This document shows, piece by piece, positions 35,119-43,642 of a DNA stretch of 64,000 nucleotides. The position numbers and the translations under genes were made by a program. The stretch spans positions 52,107-116,106 of the forward strand of contig JBCBKL010000012.1 of assembly GCA_038521825.1 (NCBI GenBank), in the 5' to 3' direction. Origin of the DNA: JBCBKL01 sp038521825 (GTDB taxonomy: Bacteria > Pseudomonadota > Alphaproteobacteria > Rhodobacterales > Rhodobacteraceae). Positions within the stretch are counted from its first letter, which is position 1; each line of letters starts with the position of its first letter. A model generated the notes under the pieces. That model made no database searches and was not told where the DNA came from. It saw only the letters and a list, made by a program, of their open reading frames with translations.

Positions 35119-36393
35119 TCAGTTTTCCCCCCTCGTGAACCCTTTGAGATACTCGATCAGATCGGACCGATCCTGGGGTTTCGTGATCCGTTGCATCGGC
35201 ATCTTGCTGCCGTGAATGTAGATGTCGGGCCCCAGATCAAAAAGCGCATCAATAGTCTGATCTGTCCATACGATATCAGATGTGAGCAAGGTCTTGGAAT
35301 AGGCGTAGTCGTCGAGCGCACCTGCCCCCCTGCCAAAGAGGTTGTACAGGGTTGGTCCTGCCTTGCGCCCGCCATCGGCAGTCAGGGAATGGCAGATCGA
35401 ACATTTCCGATTGAATTGCCGTTCTCCGTTGCTGGCAGCCTCGGCGCCTTGCAGAAACGGCTTTTCACCCTGAACCATTTGCTCGCCATCGCCAAGGGTC
35501 TCGACGGGCCATGAATACATCGCTTCGTCCAGCCCGCCGGCATGCAGGTTCTGACCATCCGGTGAAAACGCCAACGCCCAGACCGGCCCCCTGAGCGTTG
35601 CGCGAAAGTCAGCGACATAGCGTTTCGTTTCCGTGTCGATGAGCGAGATGTAGCCCTGTCCATCACCCGTCGCCAAAAGCCGGCCATCGGGTGACAGGGC
35701 CATGCCAAGGATCGGCCGTCGTTCGTGCGTAAAATCTGCAAGCGTGTCACCGGTTTGCAGATCGACCAGCCGTGTCACGCCGTCAACCGCGCCGTAGGCG
35801 ATCCAACCCATATCTTCGTTCAGAGCGAGCGTGTTGATGCCGAAACCCTGGTTCACCAGCCGTCGCGTTTCGCTGCCGCCTTCGACATCCCAGATCCGGA
35901 TGGTGCCGTCGGCTGCTGCTGAATAGAGGTGGGAGCCGTCGTCAGAGAACACGACTGCATTGACCGCCGAGTTGTGGCCCTTCAGGAATTGCGGCGCGCT
36001 GCGCCAGAGGCCGATGGTGCCATCCCAAGATGCGGTAGCGACCGTATCGGCGTGGCTTGCCATGCCAATAACCTTGCCCTTGTGCTGCCCCAGCTTAGTG
36101 CCCGCGCCGGACTGGAGATCCCACGAGAAAACGGTGAAATCATCCCCGGCCGAGTATGCCTTTGCCCGGTTTTTGAACAGGACGACATTGACGGCTGCGT
36201 CATGCCCTTCGAGCCACTGCGGTGTCCCGTCGACCCAAAAGCCGACCGAATTGTCGAAACTGGCGGTCAGGATGGCATCGTCGAACGCAGCGATCCCCTT
36301 GATCGGTCCGCCGTGACCTTTGAGCGTAAAGAAATCCTGAGCTGCCGCACCCAAGGGCCAGACCAGGGCCAGGGTTGTCAGCCAGCGCCACAT
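35119..36393 (-). CDS. Exported WD40 beta-propeller fused to a monohaem cytochrome c
   Basis: The 424-residue protein begins with a Sec signal peptide (cleavage after about 'GAAA', residues 15-18). About seven WD40-type blades follow, each opening with GH-like residues ('GHGGPIKGI', 'GHDAAVNVV', 'QHKGKVIGM', 'GHNSAVNAV', then three weaker ones), then a C-terminal cytochrome c with haem motif C331-S-I-C334-H335 and candidate distal Met in 'HGSKMPMQ'. It lies one base after fdhC, so it is part of the formate dehydrogenase operon. A periplasmic electron carrier docking through the propeller is the likely role. Confidence 0.87.
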   Translation of the reverse strand: MWRWLTTLALVWPLGAAAQDFFTLKGHGGPIKGIAAFDDAILTASFDNSVGFWVDGTPQWLEGHDAAVNVVLFKNRAKAYSAGDDFTVFSWDLQSGAGTKLGQHKGKVIGMASHADTVATASWDGTIGLWRSAPQFLKGHNSAVNAVVFSDDGSHLYSAAADGTIRIWDVEGGSETRRLVNQGFGINTLALNEDMGWIAYGAVDGVTRLVDLQTGDTLADFTHERRPILGMALSPDGRLLATGDGQGYISLIDTETKRYVADFRATLRGPVWALAFSPDGQNLHAGGLDEAMYSWPVETLGDGEQMVQGEKPFLQGAEAASNGERQFNRKCSICHSLTADGGRKAGPTLYNLFGRGAGALDDYAYSKTLLTSDIVWTDQTIDALFDLGPDIYIHGSKMPMQRITKPQDRSDLIEYLKGFTRGEN

Positions 36394-36394
36394 G

Positions 36395-37624
36395 CTATTC
36401 GGCGGGCACGCCACCGTCTGGGGCTTTTTCGGCCTTGGTGCGTTCTTCTTCGTACCAGATCGAATGGTGCTCCTTGGCCCATTGCTCTTCGACTTCGCCC
36501 GATCCCATGGCGTCGAACGCGCCCTCCATGCCGACTGATCCTATGTAGATATGCGCAATGACGATGGCCATAAGCACGAAACTGACGATGGCGTGCCAGG
36601 CTTGGGCAAGCTGCATTTCCTGATGCGGCGCCATCACCTCGGGCAATACTCCAAAGCCAAGAGCTTGCGGCAGGCCGGTCTGGTTCAGGATCGCGAAGGT
36701 CTTTGCAAACATCGGCAGCTCGAACGGAAAGAGCAGCGACAGGCCCGACGCCGCGATCGAGGCGCCGAGGATCATGACCGACCAGAAGATGACCTTTTGG
36801 CCAGCGTTGAATTTCTTGGCGGGTGGGTGAACGCCCTTGACGAAAAGACCACCACCCTTGGCGATCCAGACGAGGTCGGTTCGACTCGGGAGGTTGTGGA
36901 TCACCCAGAACACGAAGGCGAGCGCCAGCCCAACCATGAACCCCCACGCCACGTTGTTGTGGATCCACTTCGACCCGATCGCGACGGTGGCGAACGCATC
37001 CTTGCCGAAAACCGGAATGAGATAGAGTCGCCCGAAGAGAGAGATCAGGCCTGTGATACCCAGAAGGATGAACGACCCGGCCATCAGCCAATGCGCAAAG
37101 CGTTCGATGCCGGAAAATCGCGTGATGGTTCGACCTGTTTTTGTGCCGTCGATGCGGATCTTGCCCCGCAGAAGGTAAAACAACACCAGCAGGCCAAGCG
37201 TGCCGAGCATCAGATAGCCGCCATAGGTCTTGAGTGGCCCCTGACGGAACTCCAGCCATGCCATGCCGCTGTCCTGAATGAGAACATCCGCTGCCGGCCC
37301 GTTATTCGACACATTCACGTTGGCCGATCCATAGCGCAGGGCACGGTAGACTTCGCTGTCCGATGCACCACCCAGAGTACCGAGTTGGGCAGCGATACCG
37401 GCCGCGGTATCGGGGTTGCCGATGTCGTCACGCCGAAAACTATCGTCGAGCTTTTCGCCCCGCTGCCGGGCAAGGATATCCTCAAGCGTTTGGGCGCCGC
37501 CGGTGGCGGAGCGGTCTACGGTGTCAGCTTGGTTGACAGCATTTGCCGGGGGGCGCACGGCCTCCTGTGCAATCACTGCCGTTGAAAGGAAAAAGAAAGC
37601 AATCACGCAGAACAGAGCACGCAT
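36395..37624 (-). CDS. fdhC: Formate dehydrogenase cytochrome b subunit (gamma)
   Basis: FdhC anchors the dehydrogenase in the membrane and passes electrons through b haems to the quinone pool. The 409-residue protein has a signal peptide, a periplasmic N-terminal extension of about 110 residues, and then a cytochrome b561-type core with His residues in 'GIERFAHWLMAG', 'KWIHNNVAWG' and 'IAHIYIGS'. The E. coli FdnI type is about 217 residues, so the extension nearly doubles the length; long versions are known in proteobacteria. The start at 37624 has GAGGG upstream and a hairpin separates it from fdhB. Confidence 0.9.
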   Translation of the reverse strand: MRALFCVIAFFFLSTAVIAQEAVRPPANAVNQADTVDRSATGGAQTLEDILARQRGEKLDDSFRRDDIGNPDTAAGIAAQLGTLGGASDSEVYRALRYGSANVNVSNNGPAADVLIQDSGMAWLEFRQGPLKTYGGYLMLGTLGLLVLFYLLRGKIRIDGTKTGRTITRFSGIERFAHWLMAGSFILLGITGLISLFGRLYLIPVFGKDAFATVAIGSKWIHNNVAWGFMVGLALAFVFWVIHNLPSRTDLVWIAKGGGLFVKGVHPPAKKFNAGQKVIFWSVMILGASIAASGLSLLFPFELPMFAKTFAILNQTGLPQALGFGVLPEVMAPHQEMQLAQAWHAIVSFVLMAIVIAHIYIGSVGMEGAFDAMGSGEVEEQWAKEHHSIWYEEERTKAEKAPDGGVPAE

Positions 37625-37699
37625 GGGGTCCCTCGATCTATGACGAGCCGATGATACAACACCTTCCGCCCGGAAGGCTGTTGGTTTGGAAAACCGTGG

Positions 37700-37730
37700 G
37701 GGCTGCGGCAACTTTATGCCGCCGCAGCCC
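37700..37730 (-). terminator. Intercistronic hairpin between fdhB and fdhC
   Basis: Perfect 10-base arms GGGCTGCGGC (37700-37709) and GCCGCAGCCC (37721-37730) enclose an 11-base loop. It lies 8-38 bases after the fdhB stop on the minus strand. Because fdhC and later genes follow without an evident promoter, it may cause partial termination or protect the fdhAB message, giving unequal subunit levels. A short U stretch (GGUUUUCC) follows a few bases downstream. Confidence 0.6.
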
Positions 37731-37737
37731 GTGTTTC

Positions 37738-38331
37738 TTAGCCGTCTTTCTGGTCGTAGGCCGTGCCCCAGCCCCAGGCACCGGAGCCAAAGCCGCGTGC
37801 GACCACGCGTTCGCGGTAGATCCCGCTTACGACGTCGCCGTCACCGGCCAGCAGGGCCTTGGTCGAACACATCTCAGCGCAGATTGGCAGTTTGCCCTCG
37901 GCGATCCGGTTCCGCCCGTACTTGGCGAACTCGGCCGTCGAATGCGTTTCCTCAGGTCCGCCGGCGCAGAAGGTGCACTTGTCCATCTTGCCACGTGACC
38001 CGAAGTTGCCCGCCTGAGGATATTGCGGCGCGCCAAAGGGGCACGCGTAGAAGCAATAGCCACAACCGATGCAGAGGTCCTTGGAGTGGAGCACCACCCC
38101 TTCCTCGTTCTGGTAGAAGCAGTCCACCGGGCAGACCGCCATACACGGCGCATCCGAACAATGCATGCAGGCGACCGAGATCGACCGTTCACCGGGGTCA
38201 CCATCATTGATGGTCACCACGCGGCGACGGTTGATACCCCAGGGCACCTCATGCTCGTTCTTACAGGCCGTGACGCAGGCGTTGCATTCGATGCAGCGCT
38301 CGGCGTCGCAGAGAAACTTCGCTCTTGCCAT
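37738..38331 (-). CDS. fdhB: Formate dehydrogenase iron-sulfur subunit (beta)
   Basis: The 197-residue ferredoxin-like subunit wires the catalytic subunit to the cytochrome b. Four cysteine clusters for [4Fe-4S] centres are visible: 'CIECNACVTACK', 'CMHCSDAPCMAVCP', 'CIGCGYCFYACP' and 'CTFC...CAEMC'. It lacks the C-terminal membrane helix of E. coli FdnH, which fits its shorter length. It lies 12 bases after fdhA. Confidence 0.94.
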   Translation of the reverse strand: MARAKFLCDAERCIECNACVTACKNEHEVPWGINRRRVVTINDGDPGERSISVACMHCSDAPCMAVCPVDCFYQNEEGVVLHSKDLCIGCGYCFYACPFGAPQYPQAGNFGSRGKMDKCTFCAGGPEETHSTAEFAKYGRNRIAEGKLPICAEMCSTKALLAGDGDVVSGIYRERVVARGFGSGAWGWGTAYDQKDG

Positions 38332-38343
38332 TCTCTTTCCTCC

Positions 38344-41238
38344 TTACGCTGTCCAGATCTTGCAGAGAGTCGCTTTGGTCTCCTGCATCTGGGTGACTGA
38401 ATCGTAGCCATAGGTCTGAGCGGTGTTGGTGCTCTCACCCAGGACATAAGGGTCGGCGCCTGCGGGGTACTTGTCCCTCAGGTCCACGCCCTCCATGTGC
38501 CCACCGAAGTGGAACGGCATGAAGGCGACGCCTTCGCCTACGCGGTTGGTGACCATCGCCATGACCTTGACCTTGCCGCCTTCGGGCCCTTCGACCCAGA
38601 CCTGTGCGCCGTCACGCACACCCAGATTGTTCGCATCGCGGGTGTTTATTTCGACGAACATGTCTTGCTGAAGTTCGGCCAGCCAAGGGTTTGACCGGGT
38701 TTCATCCCCGCCGCCTTCATACTCGACCAGACGGCCCGACGTCAGGATCATCGGATAGTCTTTCGAGAAGTCCTGCTTTTGGATCGACGCATAGAGGGTC
38801 GGCAGACGGTAGTCATGGCGATCTTCGTATGTCGGATAATCCGCAACCAGATCACGGCGGTTGGTATAGAGGGGTTCGCGGTGCAGCGGCACCGGATCCG
38901 GGAAGGTCCAGACGACCGCACGAGCTTTTGCGTTCCCGAAGGGCGCACATTCATGCTTGATCGCGACCCGCTGGATACCGCCCGAAAGGTCGGTTTTCCA
39001 GTTGGTCTTGGGACCCGCGACAGCGTCGATGGCCGCGCGCTCCTCGTCCGTCAGATCGCCATCCCAGCCGAGATCCATCAACATCTGCATCGTGAATTCG
39101 GGATATCCGTCCTGGATCTCCGACCCCGCGCTGTAGACGCCTTCGGCCAGCAGGTTGTCGCCATCCCGTTCGACGCCAAAGCGGGCGCGGAAGGTCAGAC
39201 CACCTTTCGAGACTGGCTTGGACATGTCGTAGAGGTTTGGTGTGCCCGGATGCTTCATCTCTGCTGTGCCCCAGCAAGGCCAAGGCATGCCGTAGTAATC
39301 CCCATCCGCAGGGCCACCCACGGCTTGCAGCGTCGTCCGGTCGAACGTGTGCTGGTTTGCCATGTGCAGCTTGATCCGCTCGGGCGATTGGCCGGTATAG
39401 CCGACTGTCCACATGCCCGCGTTGAACTCCCGCGTGATACTTTCGATATTCGGCGTGTTGTCGTCGTCCATCTCGATGTTGCGGAAAAAGCGGTCTGCCC
39501 AGCCGAACTTGTTCGCAAACATGCCCATGATCTCATGGTCAGTCTTGGATTCGAACAGCGGCTCAACCACCTTGTCGCGCCACTGGAGCGACCGGTTGGA
39601 TGCCGTGACCGAGCCGTATGTCTCGAACTGCGTACAGGCTGGCAGCAGGTAAACACCATCGGTGCGGTCCTGCATGACGGCAGAGACGGTTGGATATGGG
39701 TCCACCACGACAAGCATGTCGAGCTTTTCCATCGCTGTTTTCATCTCTTTCATGCGGGTCTGCGAGTTTGGCGCATGCCCCCAGAGAACCATCGCCCGGA
39801 CCGGGTTCGGTTGATCGGTGTTCTCTGGATCTTCCAGAACCCCATCGATCCAGCGGCTGACCGGGATACCCTTGAGGTTCATTAGGTTCTTGTCTTTACC
39901 ATCAGATCCTTTGACGGTCTCGAACTGCCCTTGCAGCCACTCCAGATCCTCACCCCAGACACGTGCCCAATGGGCCCATGATCCGGCGCTTAGGCCGTAG
40001 TAGCCGGGCAGCGTGTGGCTGAGAACACCAAGGTCCGTCGCCCCCTGCACGTTGTCGTGGCCGCGGAAAATGTTCGTTCCACCACCACTCGTGCCCATGT
40101 TGCCAAGTGCAAGCTGCAGGATGCAGTACGCACGGGTGTTGTTGTTGCCGTTCGTGTGCTGGGTGCCGCCCATGCACCAGATCACGGTACCGGGCCGGTT
40201 GTTGGCCATTGTCCGCGCAACCCGCTCAAGCTGGCTGCCGGGTGTGCCGGTGACCCGCTCGACCTCGTCGGGCGTCCACTTGGCGACTTCGGCCTTAATC
40301 TCATCCATGCCCCAGACTCGGGTGCGGATGAATTCCTTGTCTTCCCAGCCGTTCTCGAAAATATGCCAGAGGATACCCCAGATCAGGGCAACGTCAGAAC
40401 CGGGACGGAAGCGCACATATTCATCGGCGTGGGCCGCTGTCCGGGTAAAGCGTGGGTCGCACACGATAAGTGGCGCGTTGTTCTGCTCTTTCGCGCGCAG
40501 AACGTGCAGCAGCGAAACGGGGTGCGCTTCGGCCGGGTTGCCACCGATGATGAAAATCGCGCGGCTGTTATGGATGTCGTTGTAGCTGTTCGTCATCGCG
40601 CCGTAGCCCCAGGTGTTTGCAACACCGGCAACCGTCGTCGAGTGACAGATACGCGCCTGGTGATCCACGTTGTTCGTGCCCCAGTAGGCGGCGAACTTGC
40701 GGAACAGATAGGCTTGTTCATTGTTATGCTTGGCCGAGCCCAGCCAGTACACGCTGTCCGGTCCGCTTTCGTCCCGGATTTGCATCATGCCGTCGCCGAT
40801 CTCGTTGATCGCCTGTTCCCAGCTGATGCGCTTCCACTCGCCACCCTCTTTCTTCATCGGGTACTTGAGGCGGCGTTCTCCATGGGCGTGCTCGCGCACC
40901 GCTGCCCCTTTGGCGCAGTGGGCACCGAGGTTGAACGGGCTGTCCCAACCCGGCTCTTGCCCGACCCAGACACCGTTGGCGACTTCGGCAATGACCGTGC
41001 AACCGACCGAGCAGTGGGTGCAGACGGATTTGACCGTTTCTACCGCACCCTGAATGGCGGCAGCGGCGTTGGCTTTGGTAACAGTTCCGCCTGTTGCGCC
41101 GATCGCGGCAAGGCCACCGATGGCCAGACCCGATCCGCGCAGGAATGTGCGGCGATCTACGGATTTTTCGGCAACTGAGCCGAGGATACTCGTCCGCTGG
41201 GGGCGTCTCGCAACCCCGTTGGTCTTTTTCCTTAACAT
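38344..41238 (-). CDS. fdhA: Formate dehydrogenase catalytic subunit (alpha), cysteine type
   Basis: FdhA oxidises formate to CO2 at a Mo- or W-bis(pterin) centre in the periplasm. The 964-residue protein has a Tat signal with twin Arg at 29-30 ('RRTFLRG'), a proximal [4Fe-4S] site at Cys73, Cys76, Cys80 and Cys108, and the metal ligand Cys199 followed by His200 ('ARICHSTTVAG'), where E. coli enzymes have selenocysteine. The C-terminal molydopterin dinucleotide-binding domain is present. GGGAGGG precedes the ATG. A metal choice between Mo and W cannot be made from sequence. Confidence 0.95.
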   Translation of the reverse strand: MLRKKTNGVARRPQRTSILGSVAEKSVDRRTFLRGSGLAIGGLAAIGATGGTVTKANAAAAIQGAVETVKSVCTHCSVGCTVIAEVANGVWVGQEPGWDSPFNLGAHCAKGAAVREHAHGERRLKYPMKKEGGEWKRISWEQAINEIGDGMMQIRDESGPDSVYWLGSAKHNNEQAYLFRKFAAYWGTNNVDHQARICHSTTVAGVANTWGYGAMTNSYNDIHNSRAIFIIGGNPAEAHPVSLLHVLRAKEQNNAPLIVCDPRFTRTAAHADEYVRFRPGSDVALIWGILWHIFENGWEDKEFIRTRVWGMDEIKAEVAKWTPDEVERVTGTPGSQLERVARTMANNRPGTVIWCMGGTQHTNGNNNTRAYCILQLALGNMGTSGGGTNIFRGHDNVQGATDLGVLSHTLPGYYGLSAGSWAHWARVWGEDLEWLQGQFETVKGSDGKDKNLMNLKGIPVSRWIDGVLEDPENTDQPNPVRAMVLWGHAPNSQTRMKEMKTAMEKLDMLVVVDPYPTVSAVMQDRTDGVYLLPACTQFETYGSVTASNRSLQWRDKVVEPLFESKTDHEIMGMFANKFGWADRFFRNIEMDDDNTPNIESITREFNAGMWTVGYTGQSPERIKLHMANQHTFDRTTLQAVGGPADGDYYGMPWPCWGTAEMKHPGTPNLYDMSKPVSKGGLTFRARFGVERDGDNLLAEGVYSAGSEIQDGYPEFTMQMLMDLGWDGDLTDEERAAIDAVAGPKTNWKTDLSGGIQRVAIKHECAPFGNAKARAVVWTFPDPVPLHREPLYTNRRDLVADYPTYEDRHDYRLPTLYASIQKQDFSKDYPMILTSGRLVEYEGGGDETRSNPWLAELQQDMFVEINTRDANNLGVRDGAQVWVEGPEGGKVKVMAMVTNRVGEGVAFMPFHFGGHMEGVDLRDKYPAGADPYVLGESTNTAQTYGYDSVTQMQETKATLCKIWTA

Positions 41239-41352
41239 GTTCCCTCCCTTTGGTGCTTGGCACCAGGATTGGCTTTCAATGTCCGGCGGTCGGGCGTCTC
41301 GCTACCAGTTGCCGGGTGGTTGATCCGGGCCCGCACCGGGCCAAAACCGGTC

Positions 41353-41538
41353 TTAGAACCGAGCGCTGTCGAGGTAAGCGCGCGTATGGGCCGTGTCCTG
41401 CATCTTGTCCGATGTCAGGTCGGGCTCTGCAGGTCCGGCATCGGCCTGGCCTGCCGCAACGGCCACTGCCGCAGCAGGAGCCGCGGTCGTCGCCAGCTTT
41501 AGAAAGTCGCGCCGGCCGGTGTTGGTCTTGTCTGCCAT
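41353..41538 (-). CDS. Small twin-arginine signal protein of the formate dehydrogenase cluster (FdhX-like)
   Basis: The 61-residue product is mostly a Tat signal: 'GRRDFLKLA' (residues 8-16) followed by an Ala-rich hydrophobic stretch and a short acidic mature part with 'DKMQDTAHTRAYLDSARF'. Small proteins of this kind are regularly encoded just before fdhA in proteobacterial respiratory formate dehydrogenase clusters and are sometimes called FdhX. The exact role is unknown; helping Tat export of FdhA-FdhB is plausible. Confidence 0.82.
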   Translation of the reverse strand: MADKTNTGRRDFLKLATTAAPAAAVAVAAGQADAGPAEPDLTSDKMQDTAHTRAYLDSARF

Positions 41539-41565
41539 GTGCTCTCCTTTGTTTGAGGGTTGCGG

Positions 41566-42177
41566 TTAATAAGATGTCATGCGGAAGGCTTCCGCCTCGA
41601 TCTCGGTGAAGGCACGCCCCACAGCTCCCACGGCGGCGTACAGAACGGATGATTTCGCCTGTGCGAGATCGTCAAAGAAATGGCCCGCCCAGGGGCCGAT
41701 ATGCTTGGCATAGAATTCCTTTTGTTTCTGGATCGGCGCGGGATCTCCGAAGCGACCAAGGATCAGGCCCGCCATCATCTCGCAAAGACTGGCGATGTTG
41801 TCTTCGGGTTCGAACACGTTCGGTGCCCGTTCAATCCGCATCCGCGCCATGTCGCCCCGCAGCTCGGCCAGCGGCTTTTCATTGAGAAAACCGGTGAGGT
41901 AGTAGCTGGCATACGGCAGCAGTTCGCCGCGGCCCAAGCCGATGAAAAGCGCGTTGAACTCCCGCTCGACCGCTTTGGCATCAACGGCTTTTGCAACACG
42001 TGCGAGCGTGTTGATGGCCTGCCCAAGCTCGGTATCGTCACCGCTCAGCCCGGCACACTTATCGAGTAAGGCAGCATCGGCAGGCTTTGCTAGCAAGGCC
42101 GCGAGGAAGTCATAAATGTCCGCGCGGAGCTGCTCTTCCTGATCAATCGCGGTTTTGGGTTCGGCGGTTGCTGTCAT
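41566..42177 (-). CDS. TorD/DmsD-family molybdoenzyme chaperone
   Basis: The 203-residue helical protein resembles TorD-like chaperones ('LRADIYDFLAALLAKPADAALLDK', 'LPYASYYLTGFLNEKPLAELRGDMARM'), which bind Tat signals of molybdoenzymes and help cofactor insertion before export. The start overlaps DUF3306 by 4 bases, and the gene precedes the small Tat protein and fdhA, so FdhA is its probable client. Confidence 0.88.
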   Translation of the reverse strand: MTATAEPKTAIDQEEQLRADIYDFLAALLAKPADAALLDKCAGLSGDDTELGQAINTLARVAKAVDAKAVEREFNALFIGLGRGELLPYASYYLTGFLNEKPLAELRGDMARMRIERAPNVFEPEDNIASLCEMMAGLILGRFGDPAPIQKQKEFYAKHIGPWAGHFFDDLAQAKSSVLYAAVGAVGRAFTEIEAEAFRMTSY

Positions 42178-42761
42178 GCGTTCGCGGTGCTCGCTTCTTC
42201 AATGAATTCAAATCGCATCCGGCGACGGGGCAGTGGCTCGTCGTCATCGTGCTGCGGTGCCTCGAACGGCTTCTCGACCTCGGCCGCCTGCTCTACCGAG
42301 GGTTCGATCGGATCTACGATTTCCTCGGGTTGTGGATCAGGCTCTGCTTCCGCCACCTCTTTTGGCGCCTCTGAACGCATAATGTGCTCAAGCATTCCCT
42401 TGCCCACCTGATAAGTGGTCGACAAGTTTTCGATCACGGTGGCGGCGTCGGTGAAGTCTTCGCCGTAATCGACAAGGCCGTCCACGTTGGCCAGCACTGG
42501 GTTGCTGCGCCAGAGCATACGCAGGGCGCGGCGGCGCAGCCGTTCGGGAACCGCCTGTTGCAGAAAGACCGAATAGTCGTCGCCCGGCTGCAGGGTGTCT
42601 GGGTCAGGCAGATCAAGTGCGGCGCAGATCTCCTCGTCGGTTTGTTCCTCGAGCGTGGCTTGTGTTTCTGCCCGCTCTTGCTCGGCAAGCTCCGCCTGTT
42701 TGGCTTCGGCCTCTGCTTCGACCGCCGCTCGTCTGCGGGTCCAGAAATCACCGCCGCTCAT
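42174..42761 (-). CDS. DUF3306 family protein of the formate dehydrogenase cluster
   Basis: The 195-residue cytoplasmic protein starts 'MSGGDFWTRRRAAVEAE', has a charged Glu/Ala-rich helix (residues 12-45), a central conserved part ('LPDPDTLQPGDDYSVFLQQAVPERLRRRALRMLW'), and a Pro/Glu-rich tail. That N-terminus and central segment are what I recall for DUF3306, which clusters with fdh genes. Its function is not established. It overlaps its neighbours by four bases on both sides. Confidence 0.82.
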   Translation of the reverse strand: MSGGDFWTRRRAAVEAEAEAKQAELAEQERAETQATLEEQTDEEICAALDLPDPDTLQPGDDYSVFLQQAVPERLRRRALRMLWRSNPVLANVDGLVDYGEDFTDAATVIENLSTTYQVGKGMLEHIMRSEAPKEVAEAEPDPQPEEIVDPIEPSVEQAAEVEKPFEAPQHDDDEPLPRRRMRFEFIEEASTANA

Positions 42762-43306
42762 TGCAGGGCCCTGTGCCTGGGTGCACGATAAACATCGGAA
42801 AGCTGTTTGATGCGCGCGTCCCCTTTGCCGTCTTCGCTTAGGTCGATCCGTTTTTTGTCGCGCCGCCGCTTAATGAATGCCTCTTCCTCATGATGTTCGG
42901 CGCAGAAATCGCGGATCAGGGCAATCAGGCCCTCCGTCATCGGAACCAACTCTACGATGTCCTCACCGCTATCGAGGTAGTCCTGTGTCTCGTAAGGAGA
43001 TGCTGTTACCAGAACCACATCAAGCGGGTCTATTCCTGCGCCTTCACGCATAACGATCCCGAGTGTCGGGACGCGGGCGGAGATACCAGTTAGATAGGCC
43101 TCCGTATCAGTGCGATACAGATCAAGCGGGGCAGTCGCGGCGTGGAATTCGGAAACTTCGCCGTCCTGCCTCAGCAGGTGCCAGTGTCTGTCCGGCGCCC
43201 CCGGCAGGATGGCCACGGCCTTCCAGCACCACTTGGCCCAGCGGGTCGCTCCCGGAGATTTCCGAACGACCACACCAATCGGCATGCTGAGTTGCGGTTG
43301 GCTCAT
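42758..43306 (-). CDS. DUF3305 family protein of the formate dehydrogenase cluster
   Basis: The 182-residue protein begins 'MSQPQLSMPIGVVVRKSPGATRWAKWCWKAVAILPG', typical of DUF3305 as I remember it, and continues with 'DLYRTDTEAYLTGISARVPTLGIVMRE' and a basic C-terminus. It is the first gene of the minus-strand fdh operon and overlaps DUF3306 by four bases. A role in FdhA assembly is suggested only by its constant association. Confidence 0.82.
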   Translation of the reverse strand: MSQPQLSMPIGVVVRKSPGATRWAKWCWKAVAILPGAPDRHWHLLRQDGEVSEFHAATAPLDLYRTDTEAYLTGISARVPTLGIVMREGAGIDPLDVVLVTASPYETQDYLDSGEDIVELVPMTEGLIALIRDFCAEHHEEEAFIKRRRDKKRIDLSEDGKGDARIKQLSDVYRAPRHRALQ

Positions 43307-43642
43307 GCTTCCCGGTCTTCCTCCCGCCAGCTATTCGATTTTTCTGCTGGCTTGCCTTGATCATCGCCCTGACCAGATCACTTACAAGCGTTTATTGTCT
43401 TTAGGTCACCGGGCTATGGTGCAATGGACATTTTGGGCAGTATTGTGCGCCACAGTGTGCAGTCTCGAGTCAGACTGTCCAGCCAGGGCCCGCCTTGGGC
43501 TGATGGCCAGGAAACCTACCTAAGTTGAAGTGATTCGTGTGGTGACTGTTTGTCGGGGTCCGGCCCTTTACCTGCCGTGCATTTCCTGCATACCTGTCGG
43601 GGTCAACACAGCGGCCGGGTTCGGGCGGCCCACGGGGGGAAG
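43307..43642. promoter_or_regulatory. Divergent promoter region of the formate dehydrogenase island
   Basis: About 336 non-coding bases separate DUF3305 (minus) from the polyferredoxin gene (plus). A dyad CAGTCT (43460-43465) / AGACTG (43472-43477) with a 6-base spacer is a possible operator. I cannot place promoters with confidence and see no sigma54-type GG-N10-GC box, in line with the GAFTGA-less regulator. Confidence 0.4.

Noticed and set aside
36551..37585. 344-codon plus-strand frame opposite fdhC
   Set aside because: Its product is His/Asp/Arg-rich without domains, opposite a clearly real membrane protein gene.
40015..41178. 387-codon plus-strand frame opposite fdhA
   Set aside because: It is antisense to a certain gene, its translation is Arg/Val-rich with no domain, and high-GC third positions readily leave such frames open.
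38344..41238. Selenocysteine in the formate dehydrogenase
   Set aside because: Position 199 is an ordinary Cys codon and there is no in-frame TGA.
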